Source of the DNA: a virus | Length of the DNA stretch: 21,007 nt | Reading direction: 5' to 3' (one strand) | IMG/VR virus record: IMGVR_UViG_3300049216_000608 | Span: 1 to 21,007 of that record | Shown here: piece after piece, positions 1 to 5,412 of the stretch | Position numbering within the stretch: position 1 is the first letter of the stretch | How the letters are laid out: every line of letters starts with the position of its first letter | Translations under genes and position numbers: made by a program | Notes under the pieces: model-generated | What the model saw: only the letters and a program-made list of their open reading frames with translations | Told to the model about the DNA's origin: nothing | Database searches by the model: none

Positions 1-372
1 TCAGGGCGGCGATTTGCCGCCGCGGGTCAGGGCGGTCATGAGCCGAAGAATGGCGGCCTGGCCCTCGTCGTCGAGGTCACGGTAGAGGCGGAGGAAGGCG
101 AGCTCCGTGGCATCGCCGGCGCGGGCCTCGGCCTCGCGGTCGGCGCCGAATTCGAGCCAGGCGGGGCTGACGCCGAATTCCTTGGCCAGACGGCGGATAT
201 TTTGGCGTCGCAGGCCGTGCGTCGCGTTGACCCAGGCGTGGATGGTGGGCTGCGAGACGCCGAGCCGGCGCGCGAGTTCCGCGCCGCTGATGCCGCGGGC
301 TGCCATGGTTTCGCGGATACGGCCGGCCACGGCCTCGCGAATGGCGGCGAGGGATTCGTCTTGTCGGTCCAT
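1..372 (-). CDS. Xre/cI-type phage repressor, short form
   Basis: A 123-residue DNA-binding protein, probably the lysogeny repressor that shuts off the rightward genes. Residues about 14-74 form a classic Xre helix-turn-helix: the stretch GISGAELARRLGVSQPTIHA gives the two core helices, followed by NIRRLAKEFGVSPAWLEFG, the usual end of this domain in phage repressors. The remaining tail (LAFLRLYRDLDDEGQAAIL) is a short helical segment that may serve for dimerisation. There is no S24 LexA-like peptidase domain, so RecA-stimulated self-cleavage is not expected and induction would need another route. The gene is divergent from the GcrA-like gene across 75 bp that hold a palindrome. The ATG at 370-372 (reverse strand) has no strong ribosome site. 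The stop codon is the first three bases of the window. A chromosomal regulator is possible but less likely given the phage context. Confidence 0.85.
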   Translation of the reverse strand: MDRQDESLAAIREAVAGRIRETMAARGISGAELARRLGVSQPTIHAWVNATHGLRRQNIRRLAKEFGVSPAWLEFGADREAEARAGDATELAFLRLYRDLDDEGQAAILRLMTALTRGGKSPP

Positions 373-397
373 GTTGTCGCGCTAGAGGAGATGTCAT

Positions 398-410
398 TAG
401 GTTGCACCTA
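398..410. promoter_or_regulatory. Palindromic operator candidate in the divergent control region
   Basis: TAGGT-TGC-ACCTA is a perfect 5-bp inverted repeat with a 3-bp centre. It lies between the divergent repressor and GcrA-like genes and directly abuts the -35 box of the rightward promoter. A further CCTAA half-site lies at 433-437, within the -10 region, inverted relative to TTAGG at 397-401. The position suits a repressor that blocks rightward transcription and regulates its own gene. Binding is inferred from position and symmetry only. Confidence 0.5.
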
Positions 411-440
411 TTGACAGCGCTAATCGGATTTGCCTAACAT
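411..440 (+). promoter_or_regulatory. Rightward early promoter, likely leaderless
   Basis: A consensus -35 box TTGACA (411-416), an 18-bp spacer and a -10 box TAACAT (435-440, four of six consensus bases). The expected transcription start, 6-8 nt after the -10 box, falls at 446-448, which is on the ATG at 448. No ribosome binding site precedes that ATG, so a leaderless mRNA is the simplest reading. The operator candidate at 398-410 touches the -35 box. Confidence 0.6.
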
Positions 441-447
441 CCGCCGC

Positions 448-852
448 ATGAGCAGCGAACCCAGCCTGGCCCCGATGCGGGATTTGGACGTGGAAACGCT
501 GCGGCGACTGTGGCGGGAGTATCTGCCGGTGCGGGCGATCGCCAGGGATCTCGGGCGGACGCCCCGGCAGATCGAGGCGATGGCGCGGCAGCTGGGCCTG
601 GCGCACCGGGACCAGGCGGCGGTGGAGCATGCGGGACGCCTGCGCGCGGCCGCCTGTGCGCTGCGCCGCGCGCGGGAGGCCAGCGAAGAGGCTTTTCCGC
701 GGGCGATGAGCGCGCGTGCGGCGGCGGCCTTGGCTGCTTCCCGCAGCGTTCCGTGGAGCGGGCGCCGAGGGGACCTCCCGGTGCTCAACGCGGCACTGGA
801 GGGCGCGGGGCAGCGGCCGGTTTATGTTCCGTTCCGGGAACTGCTTCCATGA
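448..852 (+). CDS. GcrA-like helix-turn-helix regulator
   Basis: A 134-residue protein whose N-terminal part resembles the DNA-binding end of GcrA, the alphaproteobacterial cell-cycle regulator: LDVETLRRLWREYLPVRAIARDLG followed by RTPRQIEAMARQLGL matches the pattern of a tryptophan-bearing helix, an alanine-rich turn and a terminal RLGL-like helix. GcrA proteins work with sigma-70 at promoters, often with methylated GANTC sites. The rest is Ala/Arg-rich with no motif I recognise, ending PVYVPFRELLP. A TTG start at 430 is possible, but it lies inside the promoter -10 region and would not be transcribed, so the ATG at 448 is preferred. The gene is the first rightward gene opposite the repressor, the usual place for an early regulator. 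I infer a transcription factor of early or late phage genes. The family assignment rests on pattern memory, not on a search. Confidence 0.65.
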   Translation: MSSEPSLAPMRDLDVETLRRLWREYLPVRAIARDLGRTPRQIEAMARQLGLAHRDQAAVEHAGRLRAAACALRRAREASEEAFPRAMSARAAAALAASRSVPWSGRRGDLPVLNAALEGAGQRPVYVPFRELLP

Positions 853-947
853 GGCGGGGCGCGACGCGACCGGCAGCCGCCGGCGTATGCGGCGCCGATG
901 CGCGGACCCAGCGGGATAGTCACCATCACAACCAGGGATCAGGCATC

Positions 948-998
948 ATGAGCACGCCGTGCGCTTTTCCGCTTGCCACGCTTGAGCTGCACGCATGA
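948..998 (+). CDS. 16-residue leader ORF overlapping the next gene
   Basis: A tiny ORF (MSTPCAFPLATLELHA) with an AGGGA ribosome site at 934-938, 9 nt before its ATG. Its TGA (996-998) overlaps the ATG of the following gene (995-997) in an ATGA junction. The following gene has no ribosome site of its own, so translating this leader would feed ribosomes to it. No function of the peptide can be read from its sequence. It could also be chance, since nothing but the ribosome site and the junction supports it. Confidence 0.4.
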   Translation: MSTPCAFPLATLELHA

Positions 999-1531
999 GC
1001 GGGGCGCGGCGGCCCGACGGCCGGGGGACCAGGGAACGGAGCCGCGGGAGCGCGGTTGTGGCGCCGGCGACCCAGGGCGCGTGGGCATCGCGGCCTGGGC
1101 GGCGAGAGGTGCTGAGCGAGCGGCGGATCACCGCGACGCGCAGCCAGCCGCTCGAGGTTACTCGTTACGATGACGCGACGGTGTACGACCGGTTGCTGCA
1201 TGCGAACCTGATCACCAACCGCCAGCACGACGCGGCACGGATCGCGCACATGCTGTTCCTCGCGGCCGGGCTGGTGCCACGCGTGGTGGGGCGGCTCGAC
1301 ACGCTCGATGAGGCGTTGGAGGAGATTTTCGAGCCCCGGCAGGAACGCGAGGCGCGCGACCCCGACGCGCCGTCGCCGAGGGACAAGTATCGGGCGATCA
1401 TGCGGCGCCTGGGCGGGTTCCACGCGGGGTTGGTGGAAGGCGTCTTGCTTGGGCAGTCGCCGACGCGGGCCTGGGTGGCGAGCCTGGCGGCGGGATTGGA
1501 CAAGCTCGGCGACATTCTGGGATTGCGTTAG
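995..1531 (+). CDS. DUF6456-like protein, possible phage regulator
   Basis: A 178-residue protein of unknown function. Residues 1-38 are Arg/Gly-rich and look disordered. From about residue 58 the layout resembles the alphaproteobacterial DUF6456 domain as I remember it: TVYDRLLHANLITNRQHDAA (an early helix ending in Gln-x-x-Ala-Ala), AGLVPRV, then a gap, DKYRAIMRRLGGFHAGLVEG, and a final helix LAAGLDKLGDILGL. The ATG at 995 forms an ATGA overlap with a 16-codon leader. A GTG at 1109 would remove the disordered part and is an alternative start. It is the last gene before an intrinsic terminator at 1563-1605. Its place directly upstream of a promoter-terminator pair ahead of the terminase genes is where lambdoid phages carry the antiterminator Q, but there is no sequence evidence that it is one. 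Confidence 0.7.
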   Translation: MSGARRPDGRGTRERSRGSAVVAPATQGAWASRPGRREVLSERRITATRSQPLEVTRYDDATVYDRLLHANLITNRQHDAARIAHMLFLAAGLVPRVVGRLDTLDEALEEIFEPRQEREARDPDAPSPRDKYRAIMRRLGGFHAGLVEGVLLGQSPTRAWVASLAAGLDKLGDILGLR

Positions 1532-1562
1532 CGACGGCGCCGGGTTCGGCGGCCGAATTCGG

Positions 1563-1605
1563 GGGCGGCGGGGTGCGATGGGCGCCTCGCCGCCCTTGGT
1601 TTTTT
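1563..1605 (+). terminator. Intrinsic terminator after the early regulator genes
   Basis: GGGCGGCG (1563-1570) pairs perfectly with CGCCGCCC (1588-1595). The stem continues inward through a G-U pair and GGTGC/GCGCC to give about 14 bp with two G-U pairs and a 5-nt loop. It is followed by TTGGTTTTTT. It lies 32 bp after the stop of the DUF6456-like gene, so it ends the early rightward transcript. Confidence 0.85.
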
Positions 1606-1613
1606 GGCGTGTC

Positions 1614-1649
1614 GCGGGCGTTGTCGGGGGCTTTGCCGGGGGCGTTGTC
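1614..1649. repeat. Three 12-bp tandem repeats (iteron-like)
   Basis: Three consecutive 12-bp units, GCGGGCGTTGTC, GGGGGCTTTGCC and GGGGGCGTTGTC, follow the terminator directly. Units 1 and 3 differ at one base and unit 2 differs from unit 3 at two. The spacing is close to one helical turn. It could be a protein-binding array near the duplicated promoters or a slippage product in G-rich DNA. No coding frame across it looks real. Confidence 0.6.
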
Positions 1650-1676
1650 GGGGCCGCCGGAAAGCCGCGTGCGTTT

Positions 1677-1743
1677 CTTCGGATTTTCCTTTACATGGGG
1701 GTTCGAATTTCGTATCTGTTTCCCGGGGAGGCGAACTGCGTCC
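1677..1743 (+). repeat. Promoter cassette copy A of a 67-bp direct repeat
   Basis: This 67-bp segment aligns without gaps to 1871-1937, exactly 194 bp downstream, with 50 of 67 bases identical by my count. Conservation is not even: the first 15 bases (CTTCGGATTTTCCTT), the -35 and -10 boxes, and CGGGGAGGCGA at the expected transcript start are kept, while the spacer between the boxes has diverged. That pattern is what selection on a promoter and its flanking sites would leave. Confidence 0.75.
1690..1718 (+). promoter_or_regulatory. Promoter A (upstream copy)
   Basis: TTTACA (1690-1695), a 17-bp spacer and TATCTG (1713-1718). Transcription would start near 1725 with GGGGAGGCGA. The box CTTCGGATTTTCC directly upstream is shared with promoter B and could be an activator site. 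It is weaker than B by its -35 box. Confidence 0.6.
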
Positions 1744-1870
1744 ACGGTTTGGCGGGCGGCGCGGTGAATACCTCTCTTCCAATCATGGACATGGAAAAAT
1801 TCTTCCGGTTCCGACATCGCGGCGCGGTGGCGGGGATCGATATTTCAGCGTTCGGATCGACGCGAAAAAA

Positions 1871-1937
1871 CTTCGGATTTTCCTTGACAGCTTGGCGAGG
1901 ATTGCGTATGTCTCTCGCGGGGAGGCGAGGTGTGTCC
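1871..1937 (+). repeat. Promoter cassette copy B of a 67-bp direct repeat
   Basis: The second copy of the 67-bp cassette, 194 bp after copy A and in register with it over the whole length. The conserved blocks are the 15-bp upstream box, the promoter hexamers, and the 11-bp box CGGGGAGGCGA at the expected first transcribed bases. Confidence 0.75.
1884..1912 (+). promoter_or_regulatory. Promoter B, candidate late promoter
   Basis: A consensus TTGACA (1884-1889), a 17-bp spacer and TATGTC (1907-1912). The start is expected near 1919. About 100 nt downstream an intrinsic terminator precedes the terminase genes, so this is the best candidate for the late promoter of the structural operon, active in full only when that terminator is bypassed. 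Confidence 0.7.
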
Positions 1938-2020
1938 GTCGCGCTGCCGGCCCCGAGACACGATGAACCCGAATTCGATCACGCCCAGGCCGACGCTGTC
2001 GGCTGGGCGTGATTTGTTTT
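1919..2020 (+). ncRNA. Putative ~100-nt terminated transcript (6S-like leader RNA)
   Basis: The interval from the predicted start of promoter B to the end of the terminator U-tract. The 5' half can fold, for example GTGTC (1932-1936) with GACAC (1957-1961) and GGGG (1919-1922) with CCCC (1951-1954). The 3' half is the terminator stem. Nothing else shows that it is a functional RNA. It may simply be the aborted late transcript, as the lambda 6S RNA is. Confidence 0.4.
1978..2020 (+). terminator. Strong intrinsic terminator upstream of the terminase genes
   Basis: The left arm 1978-1994 pairs with 1998-2013 to give 16 base pairs with one bulged G (1988) and a GCT loop. It is followed by TTGTTTT (2014-2020). 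It ends 11 bp before the small terminase ATG at 2032, so late transcription from promoters A and B must pass it to reach the structural genes. This suits an antitermination or attenuation switch. It could alternatively insulate the terminase genes, but no promoter is visible after it. Confidence 0.85.
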
Positions 2021-2031
2021 GGTGACAAAAC

Positions 2032-2355
2032 ATGCGGCGACGCAAGGCGGACGCTCGCGGGAGCGGGGTGCGTGACGCGCGGCCTCGGCTCACCAGGGAC
2101 GACATGGTCGAGGCCTGCATCGAGACACTCTATGCCATTGCGATGGATTGCGGGGAGTCCGGCAGCACACGCGTGGCCGCGATCACGCGCATCCTCGACC
2201 GCGAGATCGGCAAGGCGGCATCGCCCAACCCCAACCTGAACAGGAGCGATGTCGGCGCACTCAGCGACGATGAGCTGCGAGACGAGCTCGCGCGCCTTGA
2301 ACGAGCGATTGCTGACGCTGACGCGCGAGAGGCGGACGCGGCAACTTCGCCGTAG
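2032..2355 (+). CDS. Small terminase subunit-like protein
   Basis: A 107-residue protein in the small terminase position directly before the large subunit. Small terminases bind the packaging site as rings and load the large subunit. The N-terminus is basic (MRRRKADARGSG). The middle (DMVEACIETLYAIAMDCGESGSTRVAAITRILDREIGK) has the helical look of phage small terminases that mention a gene-dosage-like TRVAAI...LDREIGK core. The C-terminus (LSDDELRDELARLERAIADADA) is a charged helix suited to oligomerisation. The ATG at 2032 sits 6 nt after GGTGA, which is a weak ribosome site just past the terminator. The function is inferred mainly from position and size, since no catalytic motif exists to test. 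Confidence 0.7.
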   Translation: MRRRKADARGSGVRDARPRLTRDDMVEACIETLYAIAMDCGESGSTRVAAITRILDREIGKAASPNPNLNRSDVGALSDDELRDELARLERAIADADAREADAATSP

Positions 2356-3709
2356 CTTCGAGGAGTTTGTCCGCGACGGGATGGCGCGGCTGGGCCTCGC
2401 ACCCGCCGCGCATCACCGGTTGCTGATCCGCGAACTGCAGGACGTGGCCGGGGGACGCCGGACACGGCTGATGGTGAACATGCCGCCGGGTTCGGCCAAG
2501 AGCACCTATGCCAGCGTCTGGTTCCCGGCCTGGGCGATGCATCGTCGGCCGGGGTTCGACGTGATCGCGGCGAGCAATATCGCGGCGACCGCGGAGGGGT
2601 TTTCGCGCGGCGTGATGGGAGTCGCGCGGGACCATGCGCAGACGCTCGGCTATTCGATCCTGCGGCAGGCGGCGGCGGATTGGACGACGACGACGGGGGC
2701 GCGCTTCCGTGCCGTGGGCGTGGGCGGCACGATCACCGGTTCGCGCGCGGACCTGGCGCTGATCGACGACCCCGTGAAGTCCCGGGAGGAGGCGGATTCG
2801 CCGCTGATCCGTGAACGGCAATGGGATTGGTTCAACGCGGATCTGCGCACACGCCTCAAGCCGAATGCGGCGATCGTGCTGGTGATGACGCGCTGGCACG
2901 AAGACGATCTCGGCGGACGGCTGTTGCGGTATCAGCCGGGTTTGTGGCGGGTGGTTTCGCTGCCGGCGGTGGCGGGCGAGGCCGATCCGCTGGGACGCGC
3001 GCCCGGGGATTTTCTTTGGGACGACGACTATGGGTTTGGCGGGGAGCTGCGCCGGATCAAGGACGAGTTCGACGCGGCGGGCGCCACTCGGGAATGGCAG
3101 GCGCTTTATCAGCAGGACCCGCGTCCGCGCGAGGGGATGATGTTTCGTATCGGCTCCGTGCCGTTCCTCGAGGCAGCGATGGCCGGGGGGACGCGGGTAC
3201 GCGCGTGGGACCTGGCGGCGACGTCGGCGATGGGCACGCGGGATGGGGACTGGACGGTCGGGGTGCGGCTGGCGCGCCACGAAGACGGGCGTCTTGTCGT
3301 CGAGGATGTGATCCGCCTGCGCGGCGGACCGGACGAGGTGGATGCGGCGATCATGTCCACCGCGATGACCGACGGGACGGGTGTGGCGATCCACCTGCCG
3401 CAGGACCCGGGACAGGCCGGCAAGATGCAGGCGATGTACCTGACGCGACGGCTCGCGGGGTTTCATGTGACGGCCAAGCCCGTGAGCGGCAGCAAGGCTG
3501 TAAGGGCGGGGCCGTTCGCCTCGCAGATCAATGTCGGGAACGTGTCGATCGTTCGGCGGGCGTGGAACCGGGCTTTTCTGGAGGAGCTCGCCGGGTTTCC
3601 ACACGCGGCGCACGACGACCAGGTGGATGCGGCGGCCCTTGCCTTCGAGGCGCTGAGCTGCGCGCCGGAAGCGGCGCGGGGCGTTCGGGTGGGAATCATG
3701 CGGAGATGA
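2249..3709 (+). CDS. terL: Terminase large subunit
   Basis: The 486-residue packaging motor and nuclease. The ATPase part shows Walker A PPGSAKST (about 79-86), Walker B LALIDDP (169-175) and the coupling motif VMTRWHEDD (212-220). The nuclease part shows the RNase H-like acidic residues in AWDLAAT (D321), RDGDWTVGV (D332/D334) and AHDDQVDAA (D456, D457, D460). This is the T4-gp17-like family with the Terminase_6 type C-terminus. All key residues are present and the length is normal. The start is uncertain: ATG 2249 overlaps the small subunit by 107 bp and has AGGAG only 2 nt upstream, while ATG 2270 or TTG 2297/2309 would still keep both domains. The stop overlaps the next ORF as ATGA (3706-3709). 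Confidence 0.95.
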   Translation: MSAHSATMSCETSSRALNERLLTLTRERRTRQLRRSFEEFVRDGMARLGLAPAAHHRLLIRELQDVAGGRRTRLMVNMPPGSAKSTYASVWFPAWAMHRRPGFDVIAASNIAATAEGFSRGVMGVARDHAQTLGYSILRQAAADWTTTTGARFRAVGVGGTITGSRADLALIDDPVKSREEADSPLIRERQWDWFNADLRTRLKPNAAIVLVMTRWHEDDLGGRLLRYQPGLWRVVSLPAVAGEADPLGRAPGDFLWDDDYGFGGELRRIKDEFDAAGATREWQALYQQDPRPREGMMFRIGSVPFLEAAMAGGTRVRAWDLAATSAMGTRDGDWTVGVRLARHEDGRLVVEDVIRLRGGPDEVDAAIMSTAMTDGTGVAIHLPQDPGQAGKMQAMYLTRRLAGFHVTAKPVSGSKAVRAGPFASQINVGNVSIVRRAWNRAFLEELAGFPHAAHDDQVDAAALAFEALSCAPEAARGVRVGIMRR

Positions 3710-3711
3710 CA

Positions 3712-3948
3712 ATGGGCAATCCAATCGGCGCGGCCTGTCAGGCGATCAAATCAGGCCAGGGCTACGTCGCCGCCGCCTCTGGCGCGGGGATGACGACAGC
3801 GCGGCTGATCGAGCTTCTGCTCGGGCGCTCGAAGTGCACACCGCGCGAGGCCGCACGCATCGGTGCCGCGACCGGACAGAGTGCTGCGCAGCTCGCCGTG
3901 GCGGACCCGGACTTCCAGCTCCTGGCGAACCGGAACGGGGCACTCTGA
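3712..3948 (+). CDS. Small hypothetical protein between terminase and portal
   Basis: A 78-residue protein (MGNPIGAACQAIKSGQGYVA...) of unknown function. The ATG at 3712 has GGAG at 3702-3705 with 6-nt spacing; an in-frame ATG at 3706 also overlaps the terminase stop (ATGA) but has no usable ribosome site. The sequence is a run of short amphipathic helices, including TTARLIELLLGRSKCTPREAARIGAATGQSAAQL, whose look recalls a small helix-turn-helix, but no family is recognised. Its TGA shares a base with the portal ATG (TGATG, 3946-3950), so it is co-translated with packaging genes. A packaging accessory or head-morphogenesis role would fit but is only inferred from place. Confidence 0.65.
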   Translation: MGNPIGAACQAIKSGQGYVAAASGAGMTTARLIELLLGRSKCTPREAARIGAATGQSAAQLAVADPDFQLLANRNGAL

Positions 3949-5369
3949 TGTTCCGGCGGCTGGCGCAGAAATTCCCGCGTGATCCCGATTATCCGGCGCG
4001 TGTCCGCAGGCTTGCGATCCTGCGCGCGGTGCTCGACGGCACGATCTATGACGTGCTGCCCTACGAGTTCTTCGAGGAATACAACGACGCCGGCGAGTAT
4101 GTGCCGCTGCGCGATCGGGCGCCGTCCGTGCGGTCCAATCTCTGCCGGGCGGTCGTCGAGGACAGCGTGGCGCTGCTGTTCGGCGAACGCCACTTTCCAA
4201 CCGTGGTGTGCGAGGACGAGGCCGCGCGCGCGGCCCTCGAGACGCTGATTCGCGAGACCAAGCTCAACGCCGTGATGATGGATGGCGCGACCAGGGGGGC
4301 GGTGGGCTCGGTCGTGTTTCACATGCGCATCCTGAAGGGCCGGCTGTTCTTCGATGTGCTCGACACGGAATACCTGACGCCGACCTGGGACCAGGACGCA
4401 CCGGACCGTCTGCTGCTTGTGACCGAGCGGTACAAGGTGAAGGGCGAGGACCTCGCGGCGCAGGGCTACGCAATCGCGCCGGACGCGCTGGGCGCGGATC
4501 ACTGGTTTCAGCGCGAATGGGACGCGGAGCGGGAAATCTGGTACCGGCCGCAAGCCCGCGGCGATGACCGGCCGATGCGGATCGATGCGGAACGGACGGT
4601 GCGGCACGGGCTTGGCTTTGTGCCGATGGTGTGGGTGCGGAACCTGCCGGGCGGCGACGCGATCGACGGGGCATGCACGTTCCGTTTCGGCATCGAGGAC
4701 GCCATCGCGATCGACTACCAGATGAGCCAGGCCGGACGAGGCTTGTCGTACTCCTCCGACCCGACCTTCGTGGTCAAGGAGCCGGCGGGGGATGAGGGCG
4801 CGTTCGTGCGCTCGGCCTCCAACGCGTTGATCGTGAGCAAGGACGGCGACGCCAAGGTGCTGGAGATCAGCGGGACGGCGTCGGGTGCCGTCATCGAGTA
4901 TTGCCGCGCGGTGCGCGAGATGGCGCTCGAGGCGATGCACGGGAACCGTGCCGACCCGCGGCGCTTCAGTGGGGCGCAATCCGGGCGGGCGCTGGAGTGG
5001 ATGAACCAGGGTCTGGTCTCGCTCGCCGACAAGCTGAGGATTTCCTATGGCGAGGGCGCGCTGCTGTCGTTGCTGACGATGGCGGTGCGGGCTTCGCAGC
5101 GCTACCCCGTGCGCATCGGCAACCGGGATACGACGCTCAAGGAATTTGACGTCTCGCTTCGCTGGCCGCCCTGGTATTCGCCGACCTGGCAGGATCGGCA
5201 GGCTCAGGCAGGCGCGATGCGGACCCTCATCGATGCCGGCGTCCTGAGCACGGCCACCGGGACGGCGCTGGTCGGGCACACCTACGACATTCCCGACGTG
5301 GCCGCCGAGCGGGCACGCATCGCCGGGGAGTGCGCGACGCGGCCCGGGACGACACCGATCGTCGCGTGA
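3948..5369 (+). CDS. Portal protein, SPP1 gp6-like
   Basis: A 473-residue portal, the dodecameric ring through which DNA enters the head and to which the tail joins. The N-terminal run AILRAVLDGTIYDVLPYEFF and VRSNLCRAVVEDSVALLFGE follows the pattern of SPP1-type portals, as do the later RFGIEDAIAIDYQMSQAGRG and SYGEGALLSLLTMAVRASQR segments. Length is in the usual range. The ATG at 3948 overlaps the previous stop by one base (TGATG). An upstream in-frame extension exists but would overlap the previous gene by over 100 bp. It lies in the normal order terminase, portal, scaffold, capsid. No MuF-type minor head protein follows it. Confidence 0.9.
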   Translation: MFRRLAQKFPRDPDYPARVRRLAILRAVLDGTIYDVLPYEFFEEYNDAGEYVPLRDRAPSVRSNLCRAVVEDSVALLFGERHFPTVVCEDEAARAALETLIRETKLNAVMMDGATRGAVGSVVFHMRILKGRLFFDVLDTEYLTPTWDQDAPDRLLLVTERYKVKGEDLAAQGYAIAPDALGADHWFQREWDAEREIWYRPQARGDDRPMRIDAERTVRHGLGFVPMVWVRNLPGGDAIDGACTFRFGIEDAIAIDYQMSQAGRGLSYSSDPTFVVKEPAGDEGAFVRSASNALIVSKDGDAKVLEISGTASGAVIEYCRAVREMALEAMHGNRADPRRFSGAQSGRALEWMNQGLVSLADKLRISYGEGALLSLLTMAVRASQRYPVRIGNRDTTLKEFDVSLRWPPWYSPTWQDRQAQAGAMRTLIDAGVLSTATGTALVGHTYDIPDVAAERARIAGECATRPGTTPIVA

Positions 5370-5412
5370 CGTCGCCGCCCTGCCGCCATCGCCTCCAGAT
5401 CCAGGGGTAGTC

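Noticed and set aside
430-447. TTG start adding six residues to the GcrA-like protein
   Set aside because: It lies in the -10 region of the promoter that should transcribe the gene, so it would not be in the mRNA.
510-998. A 162-codon plus-strand ORF overlapping the GcrA-like gene
   Set aside because: Out of frame shadow; only its last 16 codons, with their own ribosome site, are worth listing.
1604-1966. A 120-codon ORF through the tandem repeats and both promoters
   Set aside because: Its Cys/Arg/Gly-rich N-terminus is just the 12-bp repeat read as protein, and it lacks a ribosome site.
1785-2012. A 75-codon plus-strand ORF (MDMEKFFRFRHRG...) across promoter B
   Set aside because: No ribosome site, runs through the promoter cassette and ends inside the terminator stem, so the DNA is better explained as control sequence.
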